Source: Rostratula benghalensis
Lineage: Eukaryota > Chordata > Aves > Charadriiformes > Rostratulidae
Direction of reading: 5' to 3'
Length of the DNA: 64,000 nt
Assembly (NCBI GenBank): GCA_013399305.1
Contig: VXAI01000019.1
Coordinates: forward strand, 2,603,952 to 2,667,951
Below the pieces are notes generated by a model, which was not told the DNA's origin, made no database searches, and saw only the letters and a list, made by a program, of their open reading frames with translations. Below, piece by piece: positions 23,768 through 36,868 of this stretch (positions are counted from its first letter, which is position 1; the number at the start of each line of letters is the position of its first letter). The translations under genes were made by a program, and so were the position numbers.

Positions 23768-25310
23768 TTGTCTGAGTAGGCCACAGCAAGTCACATCCAT
23801 GTCTTACACTCTCCATACCTATGCTGATGCAAACAGCATTGGTCTTTTAATGAGAAAAACAAGGAAAAGTTTGGTTTTTGCTTGCTATTACCTAAACACA
23901 GCATGGTCAGAATAGTCTTTCATTCCAACAGCACCAGCAGTAATTAGACAGTATCTATTTCAGAGACTTTTCCAGTGATTGATCTAAGTTAAATTCATTT
24001 TGCCAATATATCAATGCTACATTGTCTGTGGAAGTTGCCACTTGAAACAGTTTTGTTGTGTTAGTGTATGTATGTTACCAGTTTACGTCCAAATATAAGG
24101 TCACTCTATCTGGGCCTCAATTTTATCCCATGTTACTGGACCAAATGAAAGTAGAGATTTCTAGGTAATGGATGATCACATTCTATACAGCATCGGACTG
24201 CACTGTGTAGGAAAACAAAAAAAAAAAACCCTCTATGAATTGTTTGATTGCTTGCATTTTTATCTTTTAGTCTCGCAAGTTGATTCTGGAAGCAATGATA
24301 TTTTAACACAGGTTTTGTGTTTTCATAAATAATTGAATTTCATATATATAGATTTTTCACGATCAATTGTATGTACAAGCTCTGGTTGTAATTTTCTCAT
24401 AGTTAACTGTAGATAATGACATGTAGCTCAGAGAGGATTCAGTGGATGTGAAAGTCACTGTAATGTGTTGTGAGTCACTCAAGGAGATACGACATACCTA
24501 AGCGTGGCTTTTTCCTGTAAGAGAACTGGCAAAATAGCAGTGGAGATAAAGCCTCTGCTAACATTTATATTCTGAAAATATAGAACCTGCTTTTTCATAG
24601 CTGAGAATTCCATGCAGATGATGACTGTTTAATTAGAAGATTTTGTACACTAATGAAATAGAAATCTGATCATAGAAGGATTAAAAAAATCTCTAAACTA
24701 CAACCAATAGATAAAGCTTTGTAAAGCTGTTTTGCAGCTAATCAGAAGATAAATTTATTGACAAATTCACATATAGAGATCCGTTGCATATGCAAAACAT
24801 AGCAAAGTGCCCTTTTTAAACAAACAAAAAATGTTTTCACGTAGCCTACTATATTAGGACTTCGTTGAATTCTTATTTTCACATAAAAAGCAGGATTAAC
24901 TTGGTGAATGCATAACTTCTTTTCAACTGAGTCATTCTTCACACTGGACGTGTGATTAGTAACCTTTCTGGAGGTATGCTGGTTAGTCGTTGGCATCTCA
25001 TTATATACTTTCACCAAAGCTTTCATTGTACCCTGTGATGATGTTTGAAAAAAAAATCAGGTATTTCTGTGACTGCACGTAACTGATTTTAGACAGATGT
25101 GATGAAGACATATTCCTTGGTTAAGCTGAACTTCATTGCTACAGAGATTTTTATTTTTGTGTGTGTGTGATAGCCTCCAAGGGTTTGCTTTGCCTGGGGT
25201 ATTCTTTACTTGTTGTCTTGTGCCTAGATGCAGCTAAAATATGAATTTGGTTATTATGCAATGGTACCTAATAATTCTATGTGATTATGGGTTTTTCTTT
25301 AATGGTTTAT
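23768..25310. other. Unique non-coding sequence
   Basis: AT-rich with a poly-A run near 24220-24231. No gene or repeat recognised. Confidence 0.5.
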
Positions 25311-25568
25311 AACAAGAGGGAATGGCTTCAAGCTGCAATAGGGTAGGTTTAGGCTGAACATTAGGAGAAAATTCTTCACAGAAGGAGTGGTCAGGCGCTG
25401 GAATAGGCTGCCCGGGGAGGGGGTTGAGTTCCCATCCCAAATGTGCTTCAGAGTGGTTTAGATGTGGTGTTGGGGGATAGGGTGTAGGGGAGAACTTTGT
25501 AGAGCAGGGCTGATGGTTGGACTCAATGATCCCAAGGGTCTTTTCCAACCTGAATGATTCTATGATTC
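25311..25568 (+). mobile_element. CR1 LINE 3' fragment
   Basis: It starts ACAAGAGGGAATGGCTTCAA, passes through 'gaataggctgcccggggaggg' and ends GGGTCTTTTCCAACCTGAAT with the ATTCTATGATTCC tail. It is the same variant as 6206-6541 and 47961-48222. The minus-strand open frame over it (25285-25548) is an antisense CR1 shadow. Confidence 0.93.
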
Positions 25569-25810
25569 CCTTAAATGATAAATAATGCCAGTTGTCAACA
25601 GTCCTTATTCAGGAGGGATATATTTAAGACTATTGATGTATGCTTTATGTCTCCAGAAGCTTTGTTTTTCTGTTGGGTTCATTTGAAGAACCTTTGGTTG
25701 ACACCTGGGGTCTGGTTAATGGTAAGAGCTGACTTAGGTAATGAATACCTACAGTTACAGTGAGTCAGTGGAGCACGGATGAGGTTCCTGGGCTCTGAGT
25801 GTTATCTGAA

Positions 25811-26950
25811 TGTGGTGGGTTGACCTTGGGTGGCTGCCAGACACCCACCCTGTCGCTCTCTAACTCCCCCTCTTCAACACGACAAGGGGAGAAAATAAGA
25901 TGGAAAAACTTGAGGGCTGAGATGAAGACAGGGAGAACACTTACCTGTCACCATCACAAACAAAACAGGCTCAGCTTGAGGAAAACTAATTTAATTTATT
26001 GCCAATTAAAAATAGAGTAGGATGGTGTGAAACAATGGCAGAATTAAAAACACCTTCCCTGCCATGAGCTCCTTCCCAGTCTCAACTTCGCTTCTCCATT
26101 TCTGACTCATCTCCCTCCTGCACCCCCAGTCCCTCAGCATCACAGGGGGAGAGGAGTTGGGTTGGGGTCAATTCGTAATAGTTTCTGTGCTGCTTCTTCC
26201 TCCTCCTGCTTTTCCAGTGTGGGTCCTCTTCATGGGCTACAAGTCCTTCAAGAGAAAACAGCTCCAGCATGGACTGTCCATGGCCTGCAGCTTCCTTCCT
26301 TCAGGGCTGTCATGGTTTTAACCCCAGGTGGCAACTAGAACCATGCAGCTCACCTCCCTTTTGTCCTCCCTCAAGAAGGGTTGGGGGGAAGAGGAGAAAA
26401 ATAGGAAGGGAAAGGGAGAAAAGAACCCAACCTGGTCAGTCAGTTTAATAAAAATAGTAACAGAAAAGTACTACTACTACTACTACTAGTAATGATAACA
26501 ACATCACTTAGCAACAGATAGAAACAATAGGTATTACTGACCTTCCTTTCACAGTAATCACTAGAAAGAATATTAACTCTTTGGACAAGGGCACATGCAC
26601 TTCAGTGTGTGGTCCTCCATGGGCTGCTGGGGAATCTCTGCCTTCGTGCCTGGAGCACCTTCTCCCCTTCTTTGCTGACCTTGGTGCCTACAGGGTTATT
26701 TCTCTCTCCTTTTTCCTTTCTCCTGTCTCTCATGGCTGCTGCCTAGCACTTTTTTACCCTTTCTTAAATACATTATGACAGAGGTTTCACCAGATTCACT
26801 GATCAACTCAGCTTTGGCCAGTGGTGAATCCATTTTGGAGCCATCTGGAACTGGCTGTCTCTGACATGGGGACAATCCTTGACCTTTTTTCACAGAGGTC
26901 ACACCTGCAGAAACCCAGGTGGTAATGCCTTGCCACTTAAACTGAATATA
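25811..26950 (-). mobile_element. LTR of an avian ERV (ERVK-like), split by a younger LTR
   Basis: On the plus strand it opens TGTGGTGGGTTGACCTTGGG and closes TTGCCACTTAAACTGAATATA, the reverse complement of a common bird LTR of the TGTATTGGG...CCACCACA type. Its right terminus has decayed from the expected ACA to ATA. The middle is interrupted at 26308-26587 by another LTR; removing that leaves about 860 bp. The flanks CTGAA (25806-25810) and CTGGAA (26951-26956) could be an imperfect target duplication. No internal viral genes adjoin it. The 109-codon minus-strand frame at 26696-27025 starts outside the LTR and is not a gene. Family naming is from recall. Confidence 0.85.
26308..26587 (-). 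mobile_element. Nested, internally deleted ERVL-like solo LTR
   Basis: It opens TGTCATGGTTTTAACCCCAG and closes AATATTAACTCTTTGGACA on the plus strand. Both ends match the TGTCATGGTTTAACC and ATTAACTCTATCCCAGC...GGACA ends of an abundant avian ERVL-type LTR read on the minus strand. At 280 bp it is well short of the roughly 600-bp sister element at 4570-5161, so its centre is deleted; an (ACT)n run at about 26470-26489 marks the retained low-complexity part. A perfect 5-bp target duplication, AGGGC, flanks it at 26303-26307 and 26588-26592. It inserted into the older LTR around it. Confidence 0.88.
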
Positions 26951-26956
26951 CTGGAA

Positions 26957-29900
26957 GAATAAAATTGCAATTAAAGCCTGCACCAGTAAGCCCAACACAC
27001 CGGTAAACAAAATTAATGCTGACATCTGATAAAAAGCATGCTAAGGCATAGGCCTAAGATGAAGGAAAAAGCCATTATATCTGATTTGATGGAGGTACCA
27101 TGTAAATTAGAGATGGAGTAGCAGTCAGGGAGTTTAAAAAGTGGAAAAGAAATAGCTGGTAGCAACGGTGGGAGCAAAAACAGGAAGAGTTTTAAGGGAG
27201 AGTGAGATCAGGATTAGCCATAGTGGAAAGAAGCTGTAGAGCTCACAATTCACTGCAGAAATCTGCATCTGGGAAGTCTACTTGAGAGGACACAGTGTTC
27301 TGGAAGAAGACTACCTTAAACCCTAAAAAAATCCCCCACAAGGCAGAAAATATCATGGAAATGGTTTATTGTTTTGTCCATACAAGCGTATTGCTTGTGC
27401 TGTCTGAAGAATGATAGACCTGAGACTTTTTGCAGAGAGGTGTACTTCAGTGGTGCTTCTCTGAAAAAGTGAAATATGAAAGCTTCTGTCCACTAGCCTC
27501 AGACTCTGGGAAAAGCTGTGCTTTAGCAACAACACAGCGTACATTTTTATGAATTTCGGAACTTGAACTCAGAAGGACCTATTGAAATCCATTAGAAAGA
27601 GTTACTGACTTTTTGTTAGTTTGTGACCTAATTAAATTTTTAAAATATTGTTTTCTTTCTCTGTCTCAGTAGGAATATGAAAAAAGGTGCCAAATAACCC
27701 TTTGGCATCCAGATTGGGCTGTACTTTTACAGGCTGACTTGTACTTGCTCGCACTCATATTTTCGGTCTTCAGTCCCTCAAATATAGCATCTGCCATTTT
27801 TGTGGATCAAAAGCTCGCTGTACCCTGAACTTTGTCTCTGTTGATTTTAATTGTTTTATGCTGCATTTTACATTTCGTGCCTAGAACACAGATGGTAGAT
27901 ATTTACCATATATATAAAAATATTATTATGCTGCTCACATTACATGCCAGGCACTGCTGATGTAGTAAAGGAGGAATGCCTTGATCTGCATAAATTTGTT
28001 GCATACATTTTCAGTATCTCTTAATATATTTTTTCTCACCCTTTCTTCTTCTCTAGTTTGCTATCATGTTTTATAATAACACCCTGGATATTCGCTTTTC
28101 CAGCTGTATATTAGCCCTTGATTAAATATGTGATGCTTTGACTGGATGCTTCCGTTGCCAAAGCTACCCCATTTCAAGCAAAATAGGGTAACTCAGTTCT
28201 ATGTTCCAGTGTGTTTGGAGCAGACAGATCCTGACAGATGTCATCTTGCAACTACAAGTTACTTCCCAAAGTACAAATTCAGGCTTTGTGTAGTTTCAGC
28301 AAAAGCTCTTGCAGCATATGCACTAACCCAATGGCTCGTAGGCCCAGTCTATACATTTAGAAGACCTAACAGGCAAGCTGTTTGTGTTGGAGCCTGTATT
28401 CAATATGTGAGTTCTCTATTTCCATGCATGTTATGCAATATACTGCTATCCTGTATAGGTCTTTTCCTACCTGTCTATCCAAGGCAGCATTGGATTGTTC
28501 CGGTAACTTTCATCTGTGGCCCATAATACACCTCCCACCATGAGTGACAGTATTTCCAAAAAAACTCAGCTTGTAGCTGTCTGCCAACCAGTGAGGCCTT
28601 TTGAATTCCACTTCTCCAAATGTTCCCTATCTCACCAGTGCTGTAACACAATAGTATCACCAGAATTATTAAAGCTCAGCTCACCTCCGCAATATGAGCC
28701 TTTGAAAAACCACCGGGCACATAAAGTGTGCACTTTTGCAGTTATTTTATTTGTAGGATTTCTTTTTCAATGTGCAGCTTTACAGATATTAAAAAATATA
28801 TTTAATTTGTTCAGTTGGTCGTCTCTTGAGTTGCTGTTCTTATTTAGAACTGCTACTTGGTTGAGTTTTAAAGCATTCTTTGTTCATGAAGAGGAGCTAG
28901 TATGATGTTATGGACAATATTGACTCTTAATATGCATTCACATTTTGGAAAGGTTGTAACCTGGATAGATTGTCATGGCTTGATTTTAAACCGGTTTATG
29001 TCCCATGCTGTTCCATTGACGTGGCAGAGTTCAGTTCACTACATGCAATGATACATGTGTAACTGAAATAGAGGGTTTTTTCTTCCTCTTTTGTCCTGTT
29101 TCTGTTCTCAGTTACTTGTGCGTGCCTCCTACAGCCACACAAACGCAGAATTAATGTTACTGTGAACAAGTCTATTACATTTTTAAGGATGGCTACTGAA
29201 TGTTAAAAACACAACTCTGTAGCTGTGTAAAACAGATACAGAAATACTTAATGTGTGATGTTATATGTTGGTACATTGGTTTCCTGGACATCTGTGGCTC
29301 TGTACCACTTCCCATGGTAGACAGAATTTTGCCTGTTAGTTCCACTGCTGTGCTACTACTGTTGTACTTTTCCACTAAATTGCACTTTAAGTCAGCTCCT
29401 ACAATATTATAAAGGGGCTCAATGCATAGGTGAATTATATCCAGGGTGACTGACATTTGTCTTTGAGGTAAGACCCACACAGATACATACTTAGATAAGT
29501 ATATGGTCCTAAACAATTGTAGTAAACAATTTTGCTTTAATGAAAACATACTTTCCAGTGAGAAAATGATAAGTTTGTAATTACTTTTTTTTTTTTTTTT
29601 TTTTTTAAGAAGAAAAGGACTGGGAGGAAATGGAGTGTTTCTAGAGTTTAGTGTGATTGTGCTTGATTAAAACTCCAGAATTCATATCTGAGCACTGTTA
29701 GGAAGAAACCTCTCAAGTAAAACATGAGTTGTGAAATGTGAATTCCTTAGGTTTTGTCCAAATGATTCAGTAACAAATATGGGGGGAAATGTCTCAGTTT
29801 CTCCCTTCTCCGATATTCTACCTTAATTTACTTTTCATTACATCTCCCTGCAGCCGAAGCAGCTGTTCTAGGAAGATGCCTGTTTTATTGCTGGCAATTC

Positions 29901-30300
29901 CCTGTTGCAGGCTTCTGATTGTTTAGAAAGTGCCTGTTCAGAAACCTAACATGCCTGGAGCCTACAACCACGACAGCTATTCAAATGCTAAAGAGTGGGT
30001 GGAACATTTTTATTCCCATCCTTGTGCTGAGAGTGATTCCTGTGTTCTAAGTTATGTGGATGTATCCACGTTGCTCGAAATCATAAGCAGATGCAAAGCA
30101 AATGAATTAGCCGGGATGGTAATAGTTTTAGTAGAATTATGGCCTCAGGAGAATTTGAAATACAAAACAAAATCCACCAAGAGAATGGGTACTATGTGAC
30201 ACCTGGCTGTGGTTGCTGCTAGGACTGCCCTGATCTTCCTGAGCTCCCTGCTTTGGATCTGCCTGCATGAGTTGTGGCCGTGTACCTTCAGTGTCGTTAC
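26957..30300. other. Unique non-coding sequence
   Basis: No gene or dispersed repeat recognised. It contains a T22 tract (29585-29606). Open frames at 28146-28526, 28516-28905 and 29193-29549 are over 110 codons but show no motif, and they overlap each other or lie in AT-rich DNA. The 29930-30199 frame is also unassigned. Confidence 0.45.
29585..29606. repeat. Poly-T tract (T22)
   Basis: An uninterrupted run of 22 T followed by AAGAAGAAAAGG. No flanking target duplication was seen. Confidence 0.85.
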
Positions 30301-30409
30301 CTGTGCATCATAATCATCGTTTGTCAGGAGTCTATAGCTGGCCTTTGGGATTTTCTCATTGTAAAGCCGTCCATTCGGCCAAATTGCATCGTGGGATAAG
30401 GCACAATAT
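30301..30409 (-). other. Exon-like segment, unrecognised protein
   Basis: On the minus strand a 109-base open segment is framed by consensus splice signals. Upstream is the pyrimidine-rich acceptor CTTCCTGCATCTTTTGTAG, and the segment ends CAG followed by GTAACG, a good donor. Its open frame contains ALSHDAIWPNGRLYNEK and SYRLLTNDDYDA and has several CpGs (GGCCGAATGGACGG), rare in the surrounding DNA. The wider minus-strand frame (30145-30507) stays open on both sides, which weakens the argument for an exact exon. I cannot name a family. It may be a true exon, an exon of a non-coding RNA, or chance. Confidence 0.25.
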
Positions 30410-32396
30410 CTACAAAAGATGCAGGAAGTGTTTATTTTTATTTTCACATGAGTCCTGTTGATGGGCAGACCTGTTCTCAAGTGGAAACCTCTCTCTTGAG
30501 TAAACATCTTTCTTGAGGCACCTTAGGTTATCAAGTGAAAACCCTTATACAGCATGTGCTGTTCAGGCCACATAGAACCATATCACCTTGTTTAAGTACT
30601 TTGGCAGAGCTATGTAAAAAGAACAGATTCATAGTAATTCTGAGCTTTCTGTAATGCTGGCAGAAAGTAATCATTTTATCATGTAAGTGGTAGGTAATAC
30701 AAAATGGCCAAAACTAAACATAGAACAGAAAGTGTTGCTAATCAAAAATACGAAGACGATGCTCATTATTTAATGTTTCTTCAATGATCACTATTTTGAG
30801 AAGTCCACAGTGCTGCTTCTCATTGCAAAAATCAGAGCAAGTATTTCATGAATCTTATTTTTAAAAAATCCAACATGTAGCCAACCTACACAGCTTCAAT
30901 TTTCTATGTTACATACCGATGCACCTATCCAACAATTGGAGACTTTGGGTGATTGGGATGTTGTATATAGGGAAATAGGGAAATTTAGTTTAATGCATTT
31001 AATTCTTTTATGCAAGTGGTCATTTCTTTTGGCTACTCTTGCAGTCTATTTTAATCTAAATCATAATAGAAAACCCAGTTTCATACTTTTATATATATAG
31101 ACTAGCTAGTTTAATAATGATTTATTTAAGTGTGGTGATTTTTTATCATAAAATATGTAAGAAAATCTTGGAAAAAAGGGAATTAAAATAGCATTTCTAG
31201 AGAGAAAGATTTCCTGTATCAGAATGGTAATACGAGTTTCATTATGTATGATAATGTAGGCATGTGTTCTGTTTCAAGCCTTTAGAAATTTTTCACCTAT
31301 GATTTATCAAGTGTTCATTCTTGGATTCTGAAAGTTGCAGCAGTGGATATGCTAACTTGGTTCATTCTTCCAGAGTATAATCCTTTGGGGATATTATCTT
31401 ACATTTAAATTGCAAGAATTGAATTATTAAGCAAATTTTATTTAAGGAATCTCCTTTTTCTTTTGTTGTGTCACTTTATCTTTCTTCTTTTTTTAGAGCA
31501 ATATTATCAACAATTATTGCTGTATTATCAAGAGCTTCTCAAGACTGCAACTGTCTTTATAAATATTTGTCACAGTATAGTATTTTTCTGTGAAAGAGCT
31601 CAAGCAGGCTTAGAATTACATTTAAGTTCTTCCTTTTCTTGTTTGTATACAATCCACCATGTAACAAGTCAGTGACTGAAATAAATCCAAAGAATATAGT
31701 ATCTGATTCTGCAGTTATTACTCGTAAGATAATTGATGTGTTAAATCATTTATGTATAACTCTGCTAATTTGAATGAATCTGTCTCTAAGAGACTACAGT
31801 GGCCATTAATAGTTTATTATTTAATTGATCAGTTGAATTGCTTTATTGTATTTTATGTAGACTCTTATTTGCCCTCATTGTGCAATTAGTACCCCCCAGT
31901 AATTGGTTGAGATGTGGATTTTCTTCTTCTGCCATCCTCTTCTCTCCGTTCTGCTGAATGCCTGTTTTGATAAGGCTTTTCCTGTTGTTTATCCGTTTAT
32001 TTTTGTTTAGAATGCACATTGCCATGTCAGAGAAGTACAGCTGGCATTTGTTGCAGAACCTTGGTGGGATACCTCTAGCAGATGGGTGAAGCCCATTGGG
32101 TGTGATAGTCCTGTTTGCAGTGACTAGGAAATTCATGGCAGCTGCGAGCACTTTGCACCTTGAAAAAATGGAGCCCCAAAGATACAGCAAAGGAAGGGTC
32201 TCTGGAAATGCAAACTCAGAACAAATTACCTGACAAAAAAAAGGCAGAGCTTCCTCTATCTTTGAGTAGTCTTTTCCTTGTGGGATTTTTATGATCTGAT
32301 GACAGAAGTAAGGTATATCTTTATACATCCCAAGATGTGTAAGTGGCTGTCTTTCACCTAGCTGCTTAGTGCTTTACTGAAGATAGTAGTTTGCCT
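30410..32396. other. Unique AT-rich non-coding sequence
   Basis: No gene recognised. A 161-codon minus-strand frame at 31843-32328 is the longest on that strand but has no recognisable domain, no splice context I trust and no neighbour supporting it. Confidence 0.45.
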
Positions 32397-32537
32397 GAAT
32401 CATAGAACAATGGTTAGAGTTGGGAGGGACCTTAAAGATCATCAGTTCCACCCCCACTGCCATGGGTAAGGACACCTCCCACTAGACCAGGTTGCTCAAA
32501 GCCCCATCCAGCCTGGCCTTAAACACTTCCAAATAAC
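32397..32537 (-). mobile_element. CR1 LINE 3' fragment
   Basis: The plus strand reads GAATCATAGAACAATGGTTA then GAGTTGGGAGGGACCTTAAA and 'cctcccactagaccaggttgctcaaagccccatccagcctggcctt', the reverse complement of a CR1 3' end. Similarity fades after about 32537. It is the same subfamily as 18228-18352 and 41111-41374. Confidence 0.9.
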
Positions 32538-35500
32538 GTCAAAATCTACTACCATTCAAGTGTTCATGATGTGCACTTTCAATCTGGAATGAATGCCCCA
32601 AGAGAAGGGGTTTCTCCTTTACAGAAATAGTTAATCAGGTGTGTTATCCTACTCGCCTCTTCCTCCCAATGTATTTGTTTGGTGTGATGGGACCAGGTGC
32701 ACCGATGGACGCTGTTTTGAATCATAAAGAAATTAACTTTGCTGTTGGAAAGGTCTCTCCTTCTTTACTGCAGCCTGTCATCTACTCACCACCTAAAAAA
32801 GGTGGTTTCTTGTTTTTTGGGGGCATGCAAATAATTTTGATGTGATTGGCATGGAGATAATCAGAGTCAGGTACTCATGAAACTATTCAGATTCTGACTG
32901 GAAGAAGTGTTTCTTCTCTGTGTGCTTCATATTATAGTCGTGAAACTGAGACTAAAAATGTGTGTATTTTTCTGAGTCGTGGGGATCAGAAAAAGGAACG
33001 CAGATTTTGAATTTGGAAGGTGAATGAAAAACCATGCATGTCATATTTCTTCTCCATTTTGCCTGAAGATATAACAAAAGTAACGTAGTGTTCTCACAAA
33101 ATGGTTTAATGAACAAAAGGGTTTGAATTCCTATCTGATAACCACTTACAGATGGATGTACAAAGGCCATACTTCAAAATGTAAAAGATAATCAATGTGA
33201 ATAAAAATTGGGCTTTGAATACTTTACTGCAATGTTATTACTTCCTCTCTGTGGTGTGTTTCCAATTTGGAAAAATAAAAACCCAACTGCGAGCAGGAAA
33301 AAAATATATCCTTCAATAGCGACTGCATTTGTTGAGAAGATCTAATGGTTTTATTTTCATGCTTAATGCCTGTGAAGTTCCACAGACCATAATTTCTAAA
33401 TCCATCAGGAATACCACTGTAGTACTGTTGCCTTCAAAACTATCTGTAATGGATTGCTTGCTTTTGATTTGTAGAGTGACATGGCAACCGGGATTAACTT
33501 TCGCCCCCCATGCCCCCACCTTGAAACATGTATATATTTTAGACCCCATTAAAAAAATTAAAAGAGGAAGTCATAACGGTTAGATTAGATCATGTTTTTG
33601 GACTGTGGACTCTAAGATCCCTGCACCCAGGCTGTTAAAACTTAGAAGATTGATACGTAATGATGTTTCTTGCCCTTTGTTCCCCCTGTCTAAGCTATAA
33701 AGCAGATTTGACAAGCTCTTTTAAAAAGTGCTTGAAGAAAAGGAGAAGACAAATGAGAGAAGGGAGGGAGCAAATAGATTCTTAAGAGAGGCTTTGGCAT
33801 CTGAAGAGCTGGGGAATGACTTCTGAATTGGGCAAGTCCACCAAAATATCTTACAATGCATGTATTTTGATTGAAAGATGTTAGATGCAGTTTCATACCG
33901 AACTATACTCGTGTTTGCTTCTATCAAAACACATTTTCTTTAGGCGGAATCTTTGAAACTAGCAAATACAGAATATAAGACATCATTTTAGGCATGAGAA
34001 ATCTGTAATGAAATGAGGAGCTCAACAGAAATACTTGCTTCTAAATTTTAAAAACAGAGCCGTACTGGGTAAGATCTGGAGGATTAGGTTGCCTCTGTGT
34101 TTGATGCAACATCTGGTAGCATAATATATTCCCTTACGATGTTTCAACCATATTTTAAAAAAACATTTGTGGTCCAGAGAAGAGTTAGGAAATGGATTAA
34201 AGAATTGTAAACAAATGCTTTGTTGTCTGGGATGTAAAAGAAATCACAAATGCAGTATCTTCACTTTTTCACAAAAGATGCCATGGAGTGGCAGACTCTT
34301 CAGTTTAGCCATGAACACTGTAGTAAATCAGATGGTTAGAATTTGAACTGAGAAAAAAAAGGAGAATAAACTACAGAGTTTTCATTAGAAATACTTACCA
34401 TGAACCACTGCTGCCAATAAAAATTCCAAAAGCAAGGTTTTTTTTTTCCTTTTTCTGAAATGTAGTTCAAAAACCGTTGCTGGACTTGAAATGGGTATTA
34501 ATTTAGGGGAGGTTGTGGTTTATTTTATGCAGGTTAGATTGAACGATTGCATGAGCTCCTTCTTGCCTTAGAACGTGTAATTTGGAGTTGATTCTTCAAT
34601 CTGCCTCGGATTTTTATGCTGACATATCTTTGTCAGAGGAAGGGGAAGGAAGAAAATAAAAGGCAAAGAGAAGAGCAGAAAGTGCAGGTGAATAAATTAA
34701 TCTATTGAAATGACCTTTTCTTTTGAGTGTGGCCAGGTGGAAGAATAGACTAAGTGAAAACTTTAAGTGGGAAAACGTAGCTATCTGAGCAATCTTTCTC
34801 CCAATGCTGAAAAGCCTGATACCTAAAAATGCTTAAATGCATTAACAGACTTTCTTCTTCCTGCCTTTCCATGTGTGAGACAGCACAAGCTCAAGTCTAC
34901 TGTCAGCAGCACTTTACTCCGAGAACTTTGGATTTGTCCAATTGTTTCCAGGGTCTTAAATCTGAAAATCCCAGGCTTGATTCATCTCCATCTTGTTTAG
35001 CTGCTTCTTTTTCTATTTTCAGGTCAGAAAGTAGTTCTGAATTGCTTAGTCAGCTTTTCTATTAATTCTAGACTCCTTAATCTTTTCATGTATCCCATAG
35101 CTACTTAATATAGTGTTTCTAGGCAATATTCCAAATCTTCAAAATGTCATCAAGATATAATTTTTCTCTGGGTTATCTGTCAGGCAGGAAAACATAACTT
35201 GGTTTTCATCCAGTATCAAAAGCTAATCCAATTGAAATAATCGAAGTAATGTACTAACAGTGTAACATAATTGATTTGCCTGTATGCTTTTGTTTAAATC
35301 AGAAGTGACTATATATTTGGCCTAGATGAATTCACATCCCATGAACTGCAGAACTGAAAAAATGAGATAACCTTTTCTATACCATTAGTGAATCATTATA
35401 ATAGATCAGATAATTAACAGTTGCTTTAATAGTTTTCAAGGGAATTTAGTGATGATTTTCTAGAAGGAGAAAAATCTCTATCCTTTTTTAAGCTTTCAGT

Positions 35501-36868
35501 GGGGTGTAAGACCGGGGCTACTTGAGTGGCATTTCAGTAACACTAAGAACAATTTAGGCATGGAAATGAAAAGAATTGTCCGTGCTCCTGACTCCTGGTC
35601 ATCGGTTCCCCTTCTAGCGGAAGGATAATTAATATATTAACACGAGAGCCAGGATGAAAGGCATACTAGCAGTATCCCCACTGAGAAAAAAAAGTACTGT
35701 GTAAGCTCAGCCTTTATTAGATGGCAGAAACTTCACACGTGATAATGGCTTCTGAATAACTCAGCTATTGGAAAAATTACATTTGGAGTCCATCCCTCAG
35801 CAGGCACTGGAATTCACTCCTTGGTTGAGCGTTCTCCTCCTTGCGGGTTCTCTGGCGTGAAATCAGGTGGTAAATTCCCTTGCAGTTATGACATTCCTAA
35901 CAGTGCTCTTGATGTGACTTTCTAGTGTCTAGAGGAGGATGAGCTCTTTTTGCACGCTTAGTAGAAATCAATTAAAACATCATGGAACAGTTAAGCATAA
36001 ATCTCCTGGAGATGCGGCGTCATTACTTCTCCTGGTTTTGTAACCAATGTATCTAATTTAGGAAACATAAAAACAACAGCAATTCTTCAGTACCCAAAAT
36101 CTGTTTCATGAACACTTGAAGACTTTCTAATGATGCCCAGTCAATGTGGGGCCTCCTTTCATGGCGGTTCTGTAAATTAGGTGGTATTTTTTCAGGTTTG
36201 TTTGAAGATGATGTACAGTTGGACAAGGACAAATGAGAATATGTAGAGAAAGAAGCCCAGGAAGGGGAGACTAGAAGGAAGCCACACACTCCATACACCA
36301 CTTCACTCCTCCTGGAAACATTCTCATTGATAGTTTGCGAATAGTTTTCGCTTGAAAAGTTGGGATTTTAAACTCCTACGTGAAAGAATTGCAGAAATAT
36401 GTTGAAGGTTGAACTGTAACAAGTGAATCATACCTTTCAATGCCTTTCATTTAGAAACAAAACAAATGCAAAAAGCTCACAAGGTCTGTTTGTTTTGTAT
36501 TTACAAATAGGATTGATTTTATCCTGTTTTCTCAGAGATGGCCCCAAATCGCGAAGCTCTTTTGATGTATGGTTTTAAGAATTGCAGAGCTCATCTCTGC
36601 TTCTTTCAAGTTTATTTTTGTGCTTCTACCAGTCTTTTTGTTGGGGATAAAAAAAAAAAAAGTCTTTTCCCCCTCTGGTCCTTAATGTAGACAAAGCCCT
36701 TTTATTAAATTTTTTAAATTTAAACCAGCTGTGGTATTAATGTTCTAAATGACAACTGCTGCAGCAGTGGCTTTATCATGCAGGTTGTTACAATCTGTTT
36801 AAATGGTGTTATGTGTATTAAGATCCAAAGGAGCAACGGTGGCATGTTGGATCTTGGAGTCCTTCTTA
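32538..36868. other. Unique non-coding sequence
   Basis: No gene or repeat recognised over 4.3 kb. The sequence is AT-rich throughout. Confidence 0.5.

Noticed and set aside
26696..27025. 109-codon minus-strand frame with a hydrophobic start, resembling a membrane segment
   Set aside because: Most of it lies inside the ERVK-like LTR, read in LTR sense; the hydrophobic part is just outside the LTR and has no viral or cellular similarity I can support.
28146..28905. Two overlapping frames of 126 and 129 codons
   Set aside because: They overlap in different frames, have no motif and no codon-like signal visible by eye.
31843..32328. 161-codon minus-strand frame
   Set aside because: No recognisable domain, no convincing splice context and no supporting neighbour; a frame of this length can occur by chance over six frames of 64 kb.
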